In this document: positions 1 to 9,439 of the stretch, piece by piece
Position numbering within the stretch: position 1 is the stretch's first letter
How the letters are laid out: every line of letters begins with the position of its first letter
Assembly: GCA_958412345.1 (NCBI GenBank)
Contig: CATYSO010000004.1
Location: 62,001 to 126,000, forward strand
Direction of reading: 5' to 3'
Length of the DNA stretch: 64,000 nt
Origin: an uncultured Collinsella sp.
Lineage (GTDB): Bacteria > Actinomycetota > Coriobacteriia > Coriobacteriales > Coriobacteriaceae
Notes under the pieces: generated by a model
Told to the model about the DNA's origin: nothing
What the model saw: the letters and a program-made list of their open reading frames with translations, nothing else
Database searches by the model: none
Made by a program: the position numbers and the translations under genes

Positions 1-93
1 CTCCCATACCCAGCCGCAAAAACCGTAGAAGGCAAACGAGAGTACCAGCGCCGAGAGCGGACAGGCGGCAAGCGTCGCGCCGTCAAATGCCAT
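1..93 (-). CDS. Putative ABC transporter permease, PF06541-like (5' end only)
   Basis: Only the first ~31 codons are inside the window and the gene runs off the left edge. The start region encodes MAFDGATLAACPLSALV, then a hydrophobic segment ending in FYGFCGWVWE. That ending is typical of the first helix of the putative ABC-transporter type IV membrane family (CmpB-like, PF06541). A GTG at 108 is an alternative in-frame start. The gene follows the HD-domain gene by about 20 bases on the same strand, and the two are probably co-transcribed. The family call rests on a short segment and is tentative. Confidence 0.5.
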   Translation of the reverse strand, partial: MAFDGATLAACPLSALVLSFAFYGFCGWVWE

Positions 94-114
94 GTCGATC
101 GCGGTTCCCACCGT

Positions 115-672
115 CTACCCACTCCTCTTTTCGTTCGATTCTTTGTTCGAGCCGTCACTCGAGCCCTCGTTCAAATCGTTCGCGCCGCCTTTGCGCGGCA
201 GACGGCCGGCAATCGTCTCGCGCAGCGCGCACCATTTATCCGCCAGGCACACAATCCATGCCTCACGACACGTCGGCGGCACCGGTACCAGCGGAAACAT
301 ATGCCGTACGATAATATTCCGCTCGCGCGGCGTCAGCTCAAAATCTTCCTCCGCACGCGCCAAGGCAAAAAACGGGTGGCGAAAGCCATGCAGCCGATGG
401 CTTGGGTCGGGATCGTGCCAGTCATAGAGAAAGTAATCGTGCAGCAGGGCCCCGCGCAGCAGCGATAAGCGGTCGACGGAGATACCGACGCGGCCCAGGC
501 GCTCGGCAAAGGACAGGCTCGCCCGCGCTACCGAAGTCACATGCGCATAGACCGTCACATCGCCATGTTGGATAAACTCGCGCGTCATGTCCAGACGGCC
601 CGCCTGTGCCAGTTGACGGGCAGCATGGTCTACATCGCGCGCGATTTTCTCGGCACGAACGGCATCGGACAT
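115..672 (-). CDS. HD-domain protein (putative phosphohydrolase)
   Basis: A protein of about 185 residues with HD-superfamily metal-site features: VYAHVTSVARASL, then LLRGALLHDYFLYDWHD (the HD pair), HGFRHPFFAL, and a late LADKWCALRE supplying the last acidic residue. The ATG at 672 is preferred over the upstream in-frame start at 744 because GGAAGGAGG lies just before it. The C-terminus is an Asn/Ser/Glu-rich, probably disordered tail. Substrate is unknown; relatives act on nucleotides or are uncharacterised. The downstream neighbour is a membrane protein, which gives no clear functional hint. Confidence 0.75.
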   Translation of the reverse strand: MSDAVRAEKIARDVDHAARQLAQAGRLDMTREFIQHGDVTVYAHVTSVARASLSFAERLGRVGISVDRLSLLRGALLHDYFLYDWHDPDPSHRLHGFRHPFFALARAEEDFELTPRERNIIVRHMFPLVPVPPTCREAWIVCLADKWCALRETIAGRLPRKGGANDLNEGSSDGSNKESNEKRSG

Positions 673-900
673 GCTGCCTCCTTCCAGCGGCTCACGGCGG
701 CAAGCCACGGCCTGTGCACAATCGATAAAAACATCATGGAACACATCAGTATGGCATCGGACAAAACGTTTTGCCCCACCAGTTGGCGAATTACCGCGCC
801 GCCGTCACATATCAAACGCCAAAATGTGCGAGACTGTCTTGTGCAATTGTGCCGGCCGAGGGAGTGCCGGCGCACGATTCGCATGGAGTAACCCACAACG

Positions 901-2682
901 ATGCTGCTTACGCAAACGACAACGCCCGAGGACGTCAAGGCTCTCGATCGCGCCGAGCTTCCGCTGCTCTGCGGCGAGATCCGCCAGGCAATCCTCGAAA
1001 GCTCCGCCGCCGTCGGCGGGCACGTTGCCCCCAACCTGGGCGTCGTTGAGCTTACGGTCGCGCTCCATCGCGTGTTTAACTCCCCCACCGACAAAATTGT
1101 CTTTGACGTGTCACACCAGACCTATGCCCACAAGGCGCTGACTGGGCGCGCGTACACTTATATCGACCCGGCACGCTACGGCGAGGCCTCTGGCTTTGCC
1201 AATCCCGACGAGTCCGAACACGACCTGTTCGCCATGGGCCACACCTCCACATCGGTGAGCCTGGGCTGCGGCTTGGCGCACGCTCGTGACCTGGCGGGCG
1301 ATGCGTACAACGTCATCACCATCATTGGCGACGGTTCGCTTTCGGGCGGTCTGGCGTTTGAGGGCTTTAACAATGCCGCCGAGCTCGACAGCAACCTGAT
1401 CATCATCGTCAACGATAACGACCAGTCCATTGCCGAGAACCATGGCGGCCTGTATCGCAATCTGGCCGAGCTGCGCGCCAGCAACGGCACCTGTGAGCGC
1501 AACGTTTTCCGCGCGATGGGGCTCGACTACCGCTATCTGGACGCCGGTAACGATGTGTTGGCCCTGGTCGACGCGCTGCAGGAACTGCGCAATATCGATC
1601 ATCCCATCGTGCTGCACGTCTCCACCGCCAAGGGCAAGGGCTTTGAGCCGGCCCAGAGCGACCCCGAGCGCTGGCACCACGTGGGTCCGTTTGACATGGC
1701 GACTGGGCGCAAGCTCTGCCCGGGTCATCCGAGCGAGCCCGCACCGCGCACCTATGCCGACATTACGGGCGAGGCCCTGAGCGCTGCCATAGAGCGCGAT
1801 CCGCAGGTTGTGGGCATCACGGCCGCAACGCCCTACATCATGGGCTTTACGCCCGAGCTTCGCGCCGCGGCAGGCAAGCAGTTTGTTGACGTGGGCATTG
1901 CCGAGGAGCACGCCGTGACCTTTGCCACCGCGCTTGCGCGCTCGGGCGCCAAGCCAGTCTTTGGTGTGTACGGCACGTTTTTGCAGCGCGCCTACGACGA
2001 GCTGTGGCACGACCTATGCCTCAACGACGCCCCCGCAACCATCTTGGTGTTTGGCGCGTCGATCTTTGGCACCACGTCCGAGACGCACCTTTCATTCTTT
2101 GATATTTCCATGCTGGGCGGTCTTCCCAACATGCACTACTTGGCGCCGGCCTGCATGGAGGAATACCTGTCCATGCTGAGCTGGTCGCTCGATCACCGCG
2201 AGCATCCCGTGGCGATTCGCGTGCCGGGCATCGGCTTGGTAAGCCGCCCCGACTTGGCGCCTGCCGAGGACGCCGATTACGGCGCCGTTCGTTACAACGT
2301 GGTGCGCCAGGGTCGCGACGTGGCCGTGCTCGCGCTTGGCGACTTCTTTGAGCTGGGCGAGCGCGTGGCAAATCGCTTGGCTGCCGAGTACGGCATCGAG
2401 GCCACGCTCGTCAACCCGCGCTTTGCAACCGAGCTCGACCGCGAGTTCCTCGATAACCTTGCTGTCGAGCATCGTGTTGTCGTGACCCTCGAGGACGGCA
2501 TCTTGGACGGCGGCTGGGGCGAGCGCGTGGCATGTTATCTGGCTTGCACGCCGCTGCGCACCCGCACCTTTGGCATCGCCAAGGGCTTCCCCGACCGTTA
2601 CGACCCCAACGTTTTGCTCGAGCAGAACGGCATGACGGTCGAGAACATGGCCGCCGAAGCGGTACGCCTGCTCAACCAGTAA
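901..2682 (+). CDS. dxs: 1-deoxy-D-xylulose-5-phosphate synthase-like transketolase
   Basis: A 593-residue ThDP enzyme with the DXS domain order. Visible motifs are HVAPNLGVVELTVALH (about 41-56), HQTYAHKALTGR (72-83), GHTSTS (113-118), the ThDP/Mg motif GDGSLSGG to NDND (143-174), and the pyrimidine-domain glutamate in IAEEHAVTFATALA (about 330-345). DXS condenses pyruvate and glyceraldehyde-3-phosphate in the first step of the MEP isoprenoid route. It is shorter than typical 620-640-residue DXS, so a related activity cannot be excluded. It stands alone, between a divergent HD gene and a convergent alcohol dehydrogenase, and is followed at once by a terminator-like hairpin. Confidence 0.8.
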   Translation: MLLTQTTTPEDVKALDRAELPLLCGEIRQAILESSAAVGGHVAPNLGVVELTVALHRVFNSPTDKIVFDVSHQTYAHKALTGRAYTYIDPARYGEASGFANPDESEHDLFAMGHTSTSVSLGCGLAHARDLAGDAYNVITIIGDGSLSGGLAFEGFNNAAELDSNLIIIVNDNDQSIAENHGGLYRNLAELRASNGTCERNVFRAMGLDYRYLDAGNDVLALVDALQELRNIDHPIVLHVSTAKGKGFEPAQSDPERWHHVGPFDMATGRKLCPGHPSEPAPRTYADITGEALSAAIERDPQVVGITAATPYIMGFTPELRAAAGKQFVDVGIAEEHAVTFATALARSGAKPVFGVYGTFLQRAYDELWHDLCLNDAPATILVFGASIFGTTSETHLSFFDISMLGGLPNMHYLAPACMEEYLSMLSWSLDHREHPVAIRVPGIGLVSRPDLAPAEDADYGAVRYNVVRQGRDVAVLALGDFFELGERVANRLAAEYGIEATLVNPRFATELDREFLDNLAVEHRVVVTLEDGILDGGWGERVACYLACTPLRTRTFGIAKGFPDRYDPNVLLEQNGMTVENMAAEAVRLLNQ

Positions 2683-2683
2683 C

Positions 2684-2726
2684 AAAAACCACCACAAAGG
2701 GGACAGGCACCTTTGTGGTGGTTTTT
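2684..2726 (+). terminator. Terminator-like hairpin with GGGACAGG loop (R1)
   Basis: Perfect 17-bp inverted repeat (2684-2700 with 2710-2726) starting one base after the dxs stop codon. The A-rich left end and T-rich right end make it a plausible bidirectional terminator between convergent dxs and the alcohol dehydrogenase. Its apex contains GGGACAGG, shared with the R repeats at 4067, 17883, 20151, 42057 and 44508, although the stem sequence differs. Confidence 0.8.
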
Positions 2727-2747
2727 CGTTTGCATGGTTTGGGGCGG

Positions 2748-3950
2748 TTAGCAATAGCTCTGCTTGAGGATTTTGACGACGTCGGGGACGGTCAGCGTCA
2801 CGGGGTCGTGGCTAAACAGGACGCCGTTGGTCGTCAGAGCGTTGTGTGCGATGGCCGGCAGCTCTTCGACCGTAATCCCCCACTCGCTCATGGCGAGGTC
2901 TGCCACATGGCAAGCCTCCATCAGGCGCGTAAGCTCAACCACAAAATCGTGCGGATCATTCGCGGCGGCATTACCCATCAGGCGCGCCATGTCGATATAG
3001 CGCTCGGGCGCGGCGCCGTGATCGATCATCCACGTGTGGTAGGCACGGGCAATCATGATGAGTCCGGCGCCGTGCGGCAGGTCGTGATGATGCGCGCTCA
3101 TGCCATGTTCAAGGCCGTGCGAGCCCGTGGTGCCCGAGGCATCCATGGCATAGCCGCCGAGCGTGTTGGCAAACGCAAGACTCGAGCGCGCCTCCAGGTC
3201 ATCGCCATTATTGACGCACGTAGGCAACGCGGCTGCAGCACGGCGGATGCCCTCGCGGCAAACCATGTCACCCATGGGCGTGTTGGAATTTGAGATGTAG
3301 CACTCAACGCAATGGAACAGGGCGTCGAATCCCTGATAGGAGGTCAGACGCGCCGGGACGCTCACCATGAGCTCGGGATCGACGACCGAAAGCACCGGAA
3401 ACAGGCGCGGATCGCCCAGGCGAAGCTTCTCGTCATTGTCCTCGCAGGACAGGACACCGCCCGCATCGACCTCGGAGCCGGTACCCGCCGTGGTGGTCAC
3501 GCAAACAAGCGGCAGCGGATCGTTGGGGATCGGCAGGCCGAGCGCAGTGCCGCCATTCACAAAGTCCCAGATGTCACCGGGGCATTCGTTGCCCTCGGCA
3601 TCGGCATGTGGGTTGGCCGCCACCGCGCAGATGCCCTTGCTGCCGTCCATGACCGAACCGCCACCGAGTGCCAGCACAAAATCACAGCCATGGGTACGCG
3701 CCATCCAGCCACCCGCGTTAACGGTCTCGCGCAGAGGGTTGGGCTCAATGCGATCGAACAGCTCATGCGCCACGCCGGCGCGATCGAGCTCGGCCTCCAA
3801 ACGTCCCAGATATCCAAAGCGCTTGACCGAGTTGCCGCCGGTAGTAACGATGAGCGCTTTGGTGCCGGGTAGCTTCTGCGCGCCCAGTTCGCCCACCTTG
3901 CCCGCGCCAAACAGTACCTTGGTCGGTGCGAAAAACGAATAACCGTTCAT
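2748..3950 (-). CDS. Iron-containing alcohol dehydrogenase
   Basis: A 400-residue group III (iron-type) alcohol dehydrogenase. The N-terminus MNGYSFFAPTKVLFGAG is typical of the butanol-dehydrogenase/YqhD side of the family. The NAD(P)-binding GGGSVMDGSK and VTTTAGTGSEVD follow. The metal-binding region is DALFHCVECYIS and HGLEHGMSAHHHDLPHGAG, with several His ligands. It would reduce aldehydes with NAD(P)H during fermentation. It is monocistronic and converges on dxs across the R1 hairpin. The exact substrate cannot be read from sequence. Confidence 0.9.
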   Translation of the reverse strand: MNGYSFFAPTKVLFGAGKVGELGAQKLPGTKALIVTTGGNSVKRFGYLGRLEAELDRAGVAHELFDRIEPNPLRETVNAGGWMARTHGCDFVLALGGGSVMDGSKGICAVAANPHADAEGNECPGDIWDFVNGGTALGLPIPNDPLPLVCVTTTAGTGSEVDAGGVLSCEDNDEKLRLGDPRLFPVLSVVDPELMVSVPARLTSYQGFDALFHCVECYISNSNTPMGDMVCREGIRRAAAALPTCVNNGDDLEARSSLAFANTLGGYAMDASGTTGSHGLEHGMSAHHHDLPHGAGLIMIARAYHTWMIDHGAAPERYIDMARLMGNAAANDPHDFVVELTRLMEACHVADLAMSEWGITVEELPAIAHNALTTNGVLFSHDPVTLTVPDVVKILKQSYC

Positions 3951-4066
3951 ACGCGATCTCCTTACTTATATATGTGTCGCGCTGCCGCCATTATAGCGAC
4001 CGCTGCGAGCGATCATGCCGTCGACAAAGCGCTATCTCAGCTGTAATAATCGGCGTTTGCCCAGAT

Positions 4067-4104
4067 AAAACCTGCCAAAATAAACCTGTCCCTTTTTGGT
4101 AGGT
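4067..4104. repeat. R-family hairpin repeat (R2)
   Basis: AAAACCTGCCAAAA is followed by TAAACCTGTCCC and the near-complementary TTTTTGGTAGGT. It lies in the 269-base gap between the divergent alcohol dehydrogenase and the solute-binding lipoprotein gene, so here it does not follow a gene end in either direction. The rest of the gap presumably holds both promoters; no convincing operator was seen. Confidence 0.75.
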
Positions 4105-4219
4105 AGAATAACCCATAAGGTAAGTATGTTTCTGAGTTATTTCGTGTTGACCCGTCTGAGCGCAATAGGGTATAACTCTACTCAACCGCTAGGGATTTTA
4201 TTGAGAAAGGTGTTCTACC

Positions 4220-5215
4220 ATGAGCAAGAACCTCTCCCAGCAGGTCGTTCTCGACCGCCGCGGCTTTGTCGCCGCCACCTTCGCAACCGTCGCCGGCCTT
4301 GGTCTTGCCGGCTGCTCCGACACCAGCGCCGAGGCCGACAAGGGTTCCGCCGCCGGCTCCTCCAAGAGCTCCGAAGATACCGAGGCTTCCACCACGCTCG
4401 ACGCCAAGGCATTCGACAAGCTCGTCGACAACGGCCCCAAGGCCGATGACGACGCCATCGCCGCCAGCGCTTGGGCTACCGCCGTCAAGGACGCCGGTGT
4501 CTTTAAGATCGGTGGCGTTCAGACCTCCACGCTCTTCTCCCTCCTTAACGAGAAGGACGGTCAGACCCGCGGCTTCGACGCCGGCATCGCGCGGCTCCTG
4601 TCCAACTACATTCTGGGCGAGAACAAGGTCGAGATCACGCAGGTGACCTCGGACACGCGCGAGTCCGTCCTGCAGAACGGCCAGGTCGACGCCGTCTTTG
4701 CCACCTACACCATCACCGATGAGCGCAAGAAGCTCGTCTCCTTCGCCGGCCCCTATTACTACACCCAGCAGGCCATCCTGGTACTCGCCGATAACGACGA
4801 CATCAAGAGCGTCGACGACCTGGCCGACAAGAACGTTGCCGTCCAGTCCGGCTCCAACGGCCCCGCTATCCTGGAGGAGTTTGCCCCCAAGGCCAGCCAG
4901 CAGGAGTTCAAGACCGACGAGGAGGCACGTCAGGCACTCCAGCAGGGCCGCGTCGATGCCTACGTCATCGACAACAACATGCAGCAGAGCGCCCTGGTCC
5001 GCGAGCCCGGCAAGTACAAGATTGCCGGCAAGCCCTTCGGCAGCAAGGAGCCCTACGGCATCGGCCTGCCGCTCGATTCCGACGGTGTCGCCTTTGTCAA
5101 CGACTTCCTTAAGAAGATCGAGGATGACGGCACCTGGACCGAGCTGTGGCAGATCTGCATCGGCGACCGCACGGGCGACACCAATGTTCCCGATCTGCCC
5201 GAGATCGGCGCCTAA
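4220..5215 (+). CDS. Polar amino acid ABC transporter, substrate-binding lipoprotein
   Basis: A 331-residue periplasmic-binding-protein family 3 member. The N-terminus has DRRGFVAATF, a hydrophobic stretch and the lipobox LAGC, so it is a lipoprotein; the RR pair hints at Tat export. A Ser/Glu-rich linker leads into the binding domain, with FDAGIARLLSNYI and VDAVFATYTITDERKKLVSF, which are typical of glutamate/glutamine binders. AGAAAGG lies upstream of the ATG. It begins an operon with two permeases and an ATPase. The hairpin at 5305-5330, just after it, would allow higher expression of the binding protein than of the rest. Confidence 0.88.
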   Translation: MSKNLSQQVVLDRRGFVAATFATVAGLGLAGCSDTSAEADKGSAAGSSKSSEDTEASTTLDAKAFDKLVDNGPKADDDAIAASAWATAVKDAGVFKIGGVQTSTLFSLLNEKDGQTRGFDAGIARLLSNYILGENKVEITQVTSDTRESVLQNGQVDAVFATYTITDERKKLVSFAGPYYYTQQAILVLADNDDIKSVDDLADKNVAVQSGSNGPAILEEFAPKASQQEFKTDEEARQALQQGRVDAYVIDNNMQQSALVREPGKYKIAGKPFGSKEPYGIGLPLDSDGVAFVNDFLKKIEDDGTWTELWQICIGDRTGDTNVPDLPEIGA

Positions 5216-5304
5216 GCTCAAAAGCTGGGCAAGAGCCGCTACGAAACCATACGGAAACGCACGATGCGCTTTATTGCGCTAAACTGTTTCCTCACTGAGT
5301 TGTC

Positions 5305-5330
5305 GGGGCTTCCGTACACACGGGAGCCCC
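5305..5330 (+). terminator. Attenuator-like hairpin between binding protein and permeases
   Basis: GGGGCTTCCGT, a four-base loop, then ACGGGAGCCCC followed by TTTCCTT (10 of 11 pairs). It sits in the 139-base gap inside the transporter operon and probably causes partial termination. Confidence 0.6.
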
Positions 5331-5354
5331 TTTCCTTACCGGCGGGAGGTCCGC

Positions 5355-6014
5355 ATGAGTCTCTCCGAGCTCTGGTCGCTCTATGGCCAGAACTATATCG
5401 ACGCGCTGCTAGCAACCTGGGGCATGACGCTTGAGTCGTTTGCCATCGCCATGGTGCTGGCCGTCGCCGTCACCGTGATGCGCGTGTCGCCGCTCAAGCC
5501 GCTGCGCGTCTTTGGCGACCTGTATGTCCAGGTCTTCCGTAACATCCCCGGCATCGCGCTGCTCATTATCGTCGTCTACGCGCTGCCGCCGCTCAAGGTC
5601 GTCCTGCCCTACCGCACCTGCGTCATCGTCGCCACAGTGCTCTTGGGTTCTGCCTTTGGCTCCGAGAACTTTATGAGCGGCATCAACACCGTCGGTGTCG
5701 GCCAGGTGGAAGCTGCCCGCTCGCTGGGCATGAGCTTCAGCCGTATCCTCGCCAAGATCGTGATTCCGCAGGCGCTGCGCTCGAGCGTGCTGCCCATGAC
5801 CAACCTCTTTATCGCCGTCATGCTCACCACCGCGCTCGGCAGTCAGGTGCCGCTTAAACCGCAGGAGCTCACCGGCGTGGTGAGCTACATCAACACGCGC
5901 TCGCTCGGCGGCGTCGCCGCGTTCTTTATCTCGGCGCTCGGCTACCTGGGCACGGCCTTTGTGGTGAGCCACATTGGCAACTATATCGATAAGAAGGTGA
6001 GGATCCTCCGATGA
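5355..6014 (+). CDS. Amino acid ABC transporter permease (first)
   Basis: A 219-residue His/Glu/Gln/Arg/opine-type permease. It has several transmembrane helices and the EAA loop GQVEAARSLGMSFSRILAKI followed by VIPQALR, which docks on the ATPase. GGCGGGAGGT provides the ribosome site. Its TGA overlaps the ATG of the next permease (ATGA at 6011-6014), indicating translational coupling. It should pair with the next gene as a heterodimeric channel. Confidence 0.9.
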   Translation: MSLSELWSLYGQNYIDALLATWGMTLESFAIAMVLAVAVTVMRVSPLKPLRVFGDLYVQVFRNIPGIALLIIVVYALPPLKVVLPYRTCVIVATVLLGSAFGSENFMSGINTVGVGQVEAARSLGMSFSRILAKIVIPQALRSSVLPMTNLFIAVMLTTALGSQVPLKPQELTGVVSYINTRSLGGVAAFFISALGYLGTAFVVSHIGNYIDKKVRILR

Positions 6015-6844
6015 GCAAGCACTCTACCTCCGCGCTCACCATGCGCGATGCGCTCTACGAGGCTCCCGGCCCCAAGATGCGCGCCAAGATTCGCGTCGGC
6101 ACCGCCATCTCACTTGTTGCCGTGGCCGCGCTCATCGCTCTGGTACTGCAGCGCTTTTATGTGACCGGCCAGCTTTCGGTCCATTACTGGTACTTCTTTA
6201 CGCACCTCACCACCTGGAAGTTCCTGCTTGCCGGTTTTGAGGGCACGGTAAAGGTCGCGCTCACCGCCGGCGCCATCGCGCTGGTACTGGGCTTAGCCCT
6301 CATGCTCGGCCGTACCAGCGACATCAAGCCGCTGCAGCTGGTCTGCCGCGTGCTCACCGATTTCTTCCGTGGCGTGCCGAGCCTGCTGTTCATCTACTTC
6401 TTCTTTTTGGTGCTGCCTCAGTACAAGATTTCACTGCCGTCGTTTTGGATGCTCACGCTTCCCGTCGCGCTCGCTGCAGCCGGCGTACTTGCCGAGATCC
6501 TCCGCGCCGGCGTCAACGCCGTACCGCGTGGCCAGGTCGAGGCAGCCCAGGCGCTCGGCCTCTCCAAGGCCAAAATCACCTTTAAAATCGTGCTGCCCCA
6601 GGCGATTCGCTTTATCATCCCGTCGCTGATCTCGCAGCTCGTGGTGGTAGTCAAGGACACCACCGTTGCCTACGTGGTGAGCTACCCCGACCTCATGCAA
6701 AACGCCCGCGTGCTCATTACCAACTACGACGCCCTCGTGTCGGTCTACCTGGTTATCGCGGTCATCTACATCCTCATCAACGTCGCGATCAACAAGGCCG
6801 CTGTCTATGTTTCGCACAAGACCGGCGCGACCATCATCCGCTAA
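6011..6844 (+). CDS. Amino acid ABC transporter permease (second)
   Basis: A 277-residue permease with a cytoplasmic N-terminal extension of about 30 residues, a hydrophobic core and the EAA loop GQVEAAQALGLSKAKITFKI then VLPQAIRFIIP. It has the GlnP/GluD-type fold and overlaps the preceding permease by four bases. It ends 36 bases before the ATPase gene, completing the membrane part of the importer. Confidence 0.9.
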   Translation: MSKHSTSALTMRDALYEAPGPKMRAKIRVGTAISLVAVAALIALVLQRFYVTGQLSVHYWYFFTHLTTWKFLLAGFEGTVKVALTAGAIALVLGLALMLGRTSDIKPLQLVCRVLTDFFRGVPSLLFIYFFFLVLPQYKISLPSFWMLTLPVALAAAGVLAEILRAGVNAVPRGQVEAAQALGLSKAKITFKIVLPQAIRFIIPSLISQLVVVVKDTTVAYVVSYPDLMQNARVLITNYDALVSVYLVIAVIYILINVAINKAAVYVSHKTGATIIR

Positions 6845-6880
6845 CGCTTTACCATTTCGAGTCATAAGGAGCCGAGCACC

Positions 6881-7645
<765 letters not shown>

Positions 7646-7697
7646 CCCAATTGCCATGTTCGCTCGCCAAGACCATCCAAACTCGAAAGTTACACCT

Positions 7698-8507
7698 ATG
7701 ATCGGAACTCGCACTTCATCGTCATACACCCCGCACGTCGACGTCGATCCCGCCGACCGCCCGCTCATCCTCGTCGCGCCGCGTTGGGAAGAGGCGAAGC
7801 CGTTTTTAAGCGAGACGCTCTCCCCCAACGAGGAAATCGCAAGTGTCTTTGTCGATGCCATCCTTGCCGCCGGCGGCCTGCCGCTGCAGATGTCCATCAC
7901 CGAGGACATTGAGGTCATCCGCCATTACGTCGATATCGCCGACGGTATCGCTATTCCCGGCGGCCCGGATGTCAACCCCAAACGCTGGGGCGATGATCGA
8001 CCCTACGACCCCACCCTCTGCTGCGAGATCCGCGATAGCTTTGAGTTTAAGCTGGTCGGCGAGGTGCTCCGCGCCAAAAAGCCGCTCTTTACCACCTGCC
8101 GCGGCACGCAGTTGCTCAATGTCGCCACTGGCGGCACCCTGTGCATGGACGTGCCGAGCCTGGGCGCTCGCGAGGGCCGCACACAGTGGCGCCATACCCA
8201 CGTGCTCAACGATCCCGTGCACCCTGTCGAGGTCATGCCGGGCTCGCTGCTGGAGCGCGCGCTTGGCGGCCACAGACTGATCCAGACCAACTCAGCACAT
8301 CACTGCTGCGTCGATCGTCTGGGTAAAAGCACGCGCTTGGTCGCCAAGGCAACCGACGGTGTTCCCGAGTGCATCGAGGTCGAAGGCCAACCATTCTGTC
8401 TAGGCGTGCAATGGCATCCCGAGTACACGTGGAAGACGCTCGAAACCGACTTTAACCTGTGGAAGTCGTTTGTCGAGGCGGCGGCAAAGGTAAAGCAGGC
8501 CCGCTAG
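7698..8507 (+). CDS. Peptidase C26 / gamma-glutamyl-GABA hydrolase-like amidotransferase
   Basis: A class-I glutamine-amidotransferase fold of about 269 residues. The nucleophile Cys is in PLFTTCRGTQLLNV, and the His/Glu pair in GVQWHPEY. IAIPGGPDVNP is the oxyanion-side motif of the PuuD/C26 family. It probably cleaves gamma-glutamyl amides. It directly follows the amino acid importer and could act on the imported substrate. The ATG at 7698 is chosen as closest to the conserved domain; an in-frame ATG at 7656 would add 14 residues, and neither has a strong ribosome site. Confidence 0.8.
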   Translation: MIGTRTSSSYTPHVDVDPADRPLILVAPRWEEAKPFLSETLSPNEEIASVFVDAILAAGGLPLQMSITEDIEVIRHYVDIADGIAIPGGPDVNPKRWGDDRPYDPTLCCEIRDSFEFKLVGEVLRAKKPLFTTCRGTQLLNVATGGTLCMDVPSLGAREGRTQWRHTHVLNDPVHPVEVMPGSLLERALGGHRLIQTNSAHHCCVDRLGKSTRLVAKATDGVPECIEVEGQPFCLGVQWHPEYTWKTLETDFNLWKSFVEAAAKVKQAR

Positions 8508-8540
8508 CTCGCAAGCTACACAAGTTAAAGCCTCCTAAGC

Positions 8541-8582
8541 CAGGGGGGGGCGGACACCAGCTACGGTGCCCGCCCCCCCCTG
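8541..8582. terminator. Strong GC hairpin terminator between convergent units
   Basis: Perfect 13-bp stem with an 8-G run (8541-8553) facing an 8-C run (8570-8582), plus an inner CACC/GGTG pairing, followed by TATTTG. It separates the C26 hydrolase (+) from the convergent exporter operon (-). Confidence 0.8.
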
Positions 8583-8620
8583 TATTTGATATGCTCGGTA
8601 TGATTATCCCTCACAAACAA

Positions 8621-9439
8621 TCAGAGAAATCTCGACCGCAATCGGTCGACAGTAAAGCAAATGATAAAAACGCTTGCTACGTTTATGAGGCAGTCAATTA
8701 AAATCGAGATGCATTGACCATTCCCCAACGGGGTCACACCGCAAGTCCACATGAGCATCGAGGACGGAAGCGGAAGCATGGAATCGGCTCCGAGCTGTAT
8801 GTAGATCGCTACGACGTTGACAAGCAACAACATGCCAATGGGACCGAAGCCAGACCCAAAATAAGAAACAACGATCACACTAGAAACCGTGTATGCCAGG
8901 CAGACGACACTGGTCAGAAGAAGTCGATAGCAAAATATATCTAGGTTGAAATACTGTTGTGCATCCGAAACGATCGCGCAGTTAAGACGGTACAAAACGA
9001 CGCTCGACAGGACAAAGGCGCCCAAAAGGGCGAAAGAAGACAGCATCGCTCGCGCAACGATAGCGCATACACGCTTCCCTCCCCGAGCCTCCGACAACCC
9101 CCACGGTTCCTCAACAAAGCCCGAACTGACAAAGCACGGAACAATGCAAGCCGCGATGAACGGAAAGAACAATGCGTGAGCCAACGGGGCCACGTTGAAC
9201 AGCAGACCGCGAAAAACCTCTGCATTACCAAATAGAAGGACATCCTCTGCCGATAGCCGAAGCGTCGGGTCTGGGAAAAAGCCCAAGAAACTGTTCTCAC
9301 GGAGGCTACAGAACCACATCGGGAAAGAATTAAGCTGCAATACCACCATGTACGCATAAATTGCCAGGATTAAGGCGTATGCCCATTTGCTCACATGCTT
9401 CAATTCTGAATGGAGGAACCTTTTAATCTGACGAGCCAT
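8621..9439 (-). CDS. ABC-2-type exporter membrane subunit (distal)
   Basis: A hydrophobic protein of about 272 residues with roughly six membrane segments, starting MARQIKRFLHSELKHVSKWA. The ATG at 9439 is preferred over the one at 9457 because GGAGG lies nine bases before it. It overlaps the preceding permease gene by 17 bases. It looks like the BcrB/LanE-LanG class of permeases that work with BcrA-like ATPases to export or exclude peptides, but has no diagnostic motif. The AT content is higher than in neighbouring genes. It is the last gene of the unit headed by the Cys-rich peptide. Confidence 0.6.
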   Translation of the reverse strand: MARQIKRFLHSELKHVSKWAYALILAIYAYMVVLQLNSFPMWFCSLRENSFLGFFPDPTLRLSAEDVLLFGNAEVFRGLLFNVAPLAHALFFPFIAACIVPCFVSSGFVEEPWGLSEARGGKRVCAIVARAMLSSFALLGAFVLSSVVLYRLNCAIVSDAQQYFNLDIFCYRLLLTSVVCLAYTVSSVIVVSYFGSGFGPIGMLLLVNVVAIYIQLGADSMLPLPSSMLMWTCGVTPLGNGQCISILIDCLINVASVFIICFTVDRLRSRFL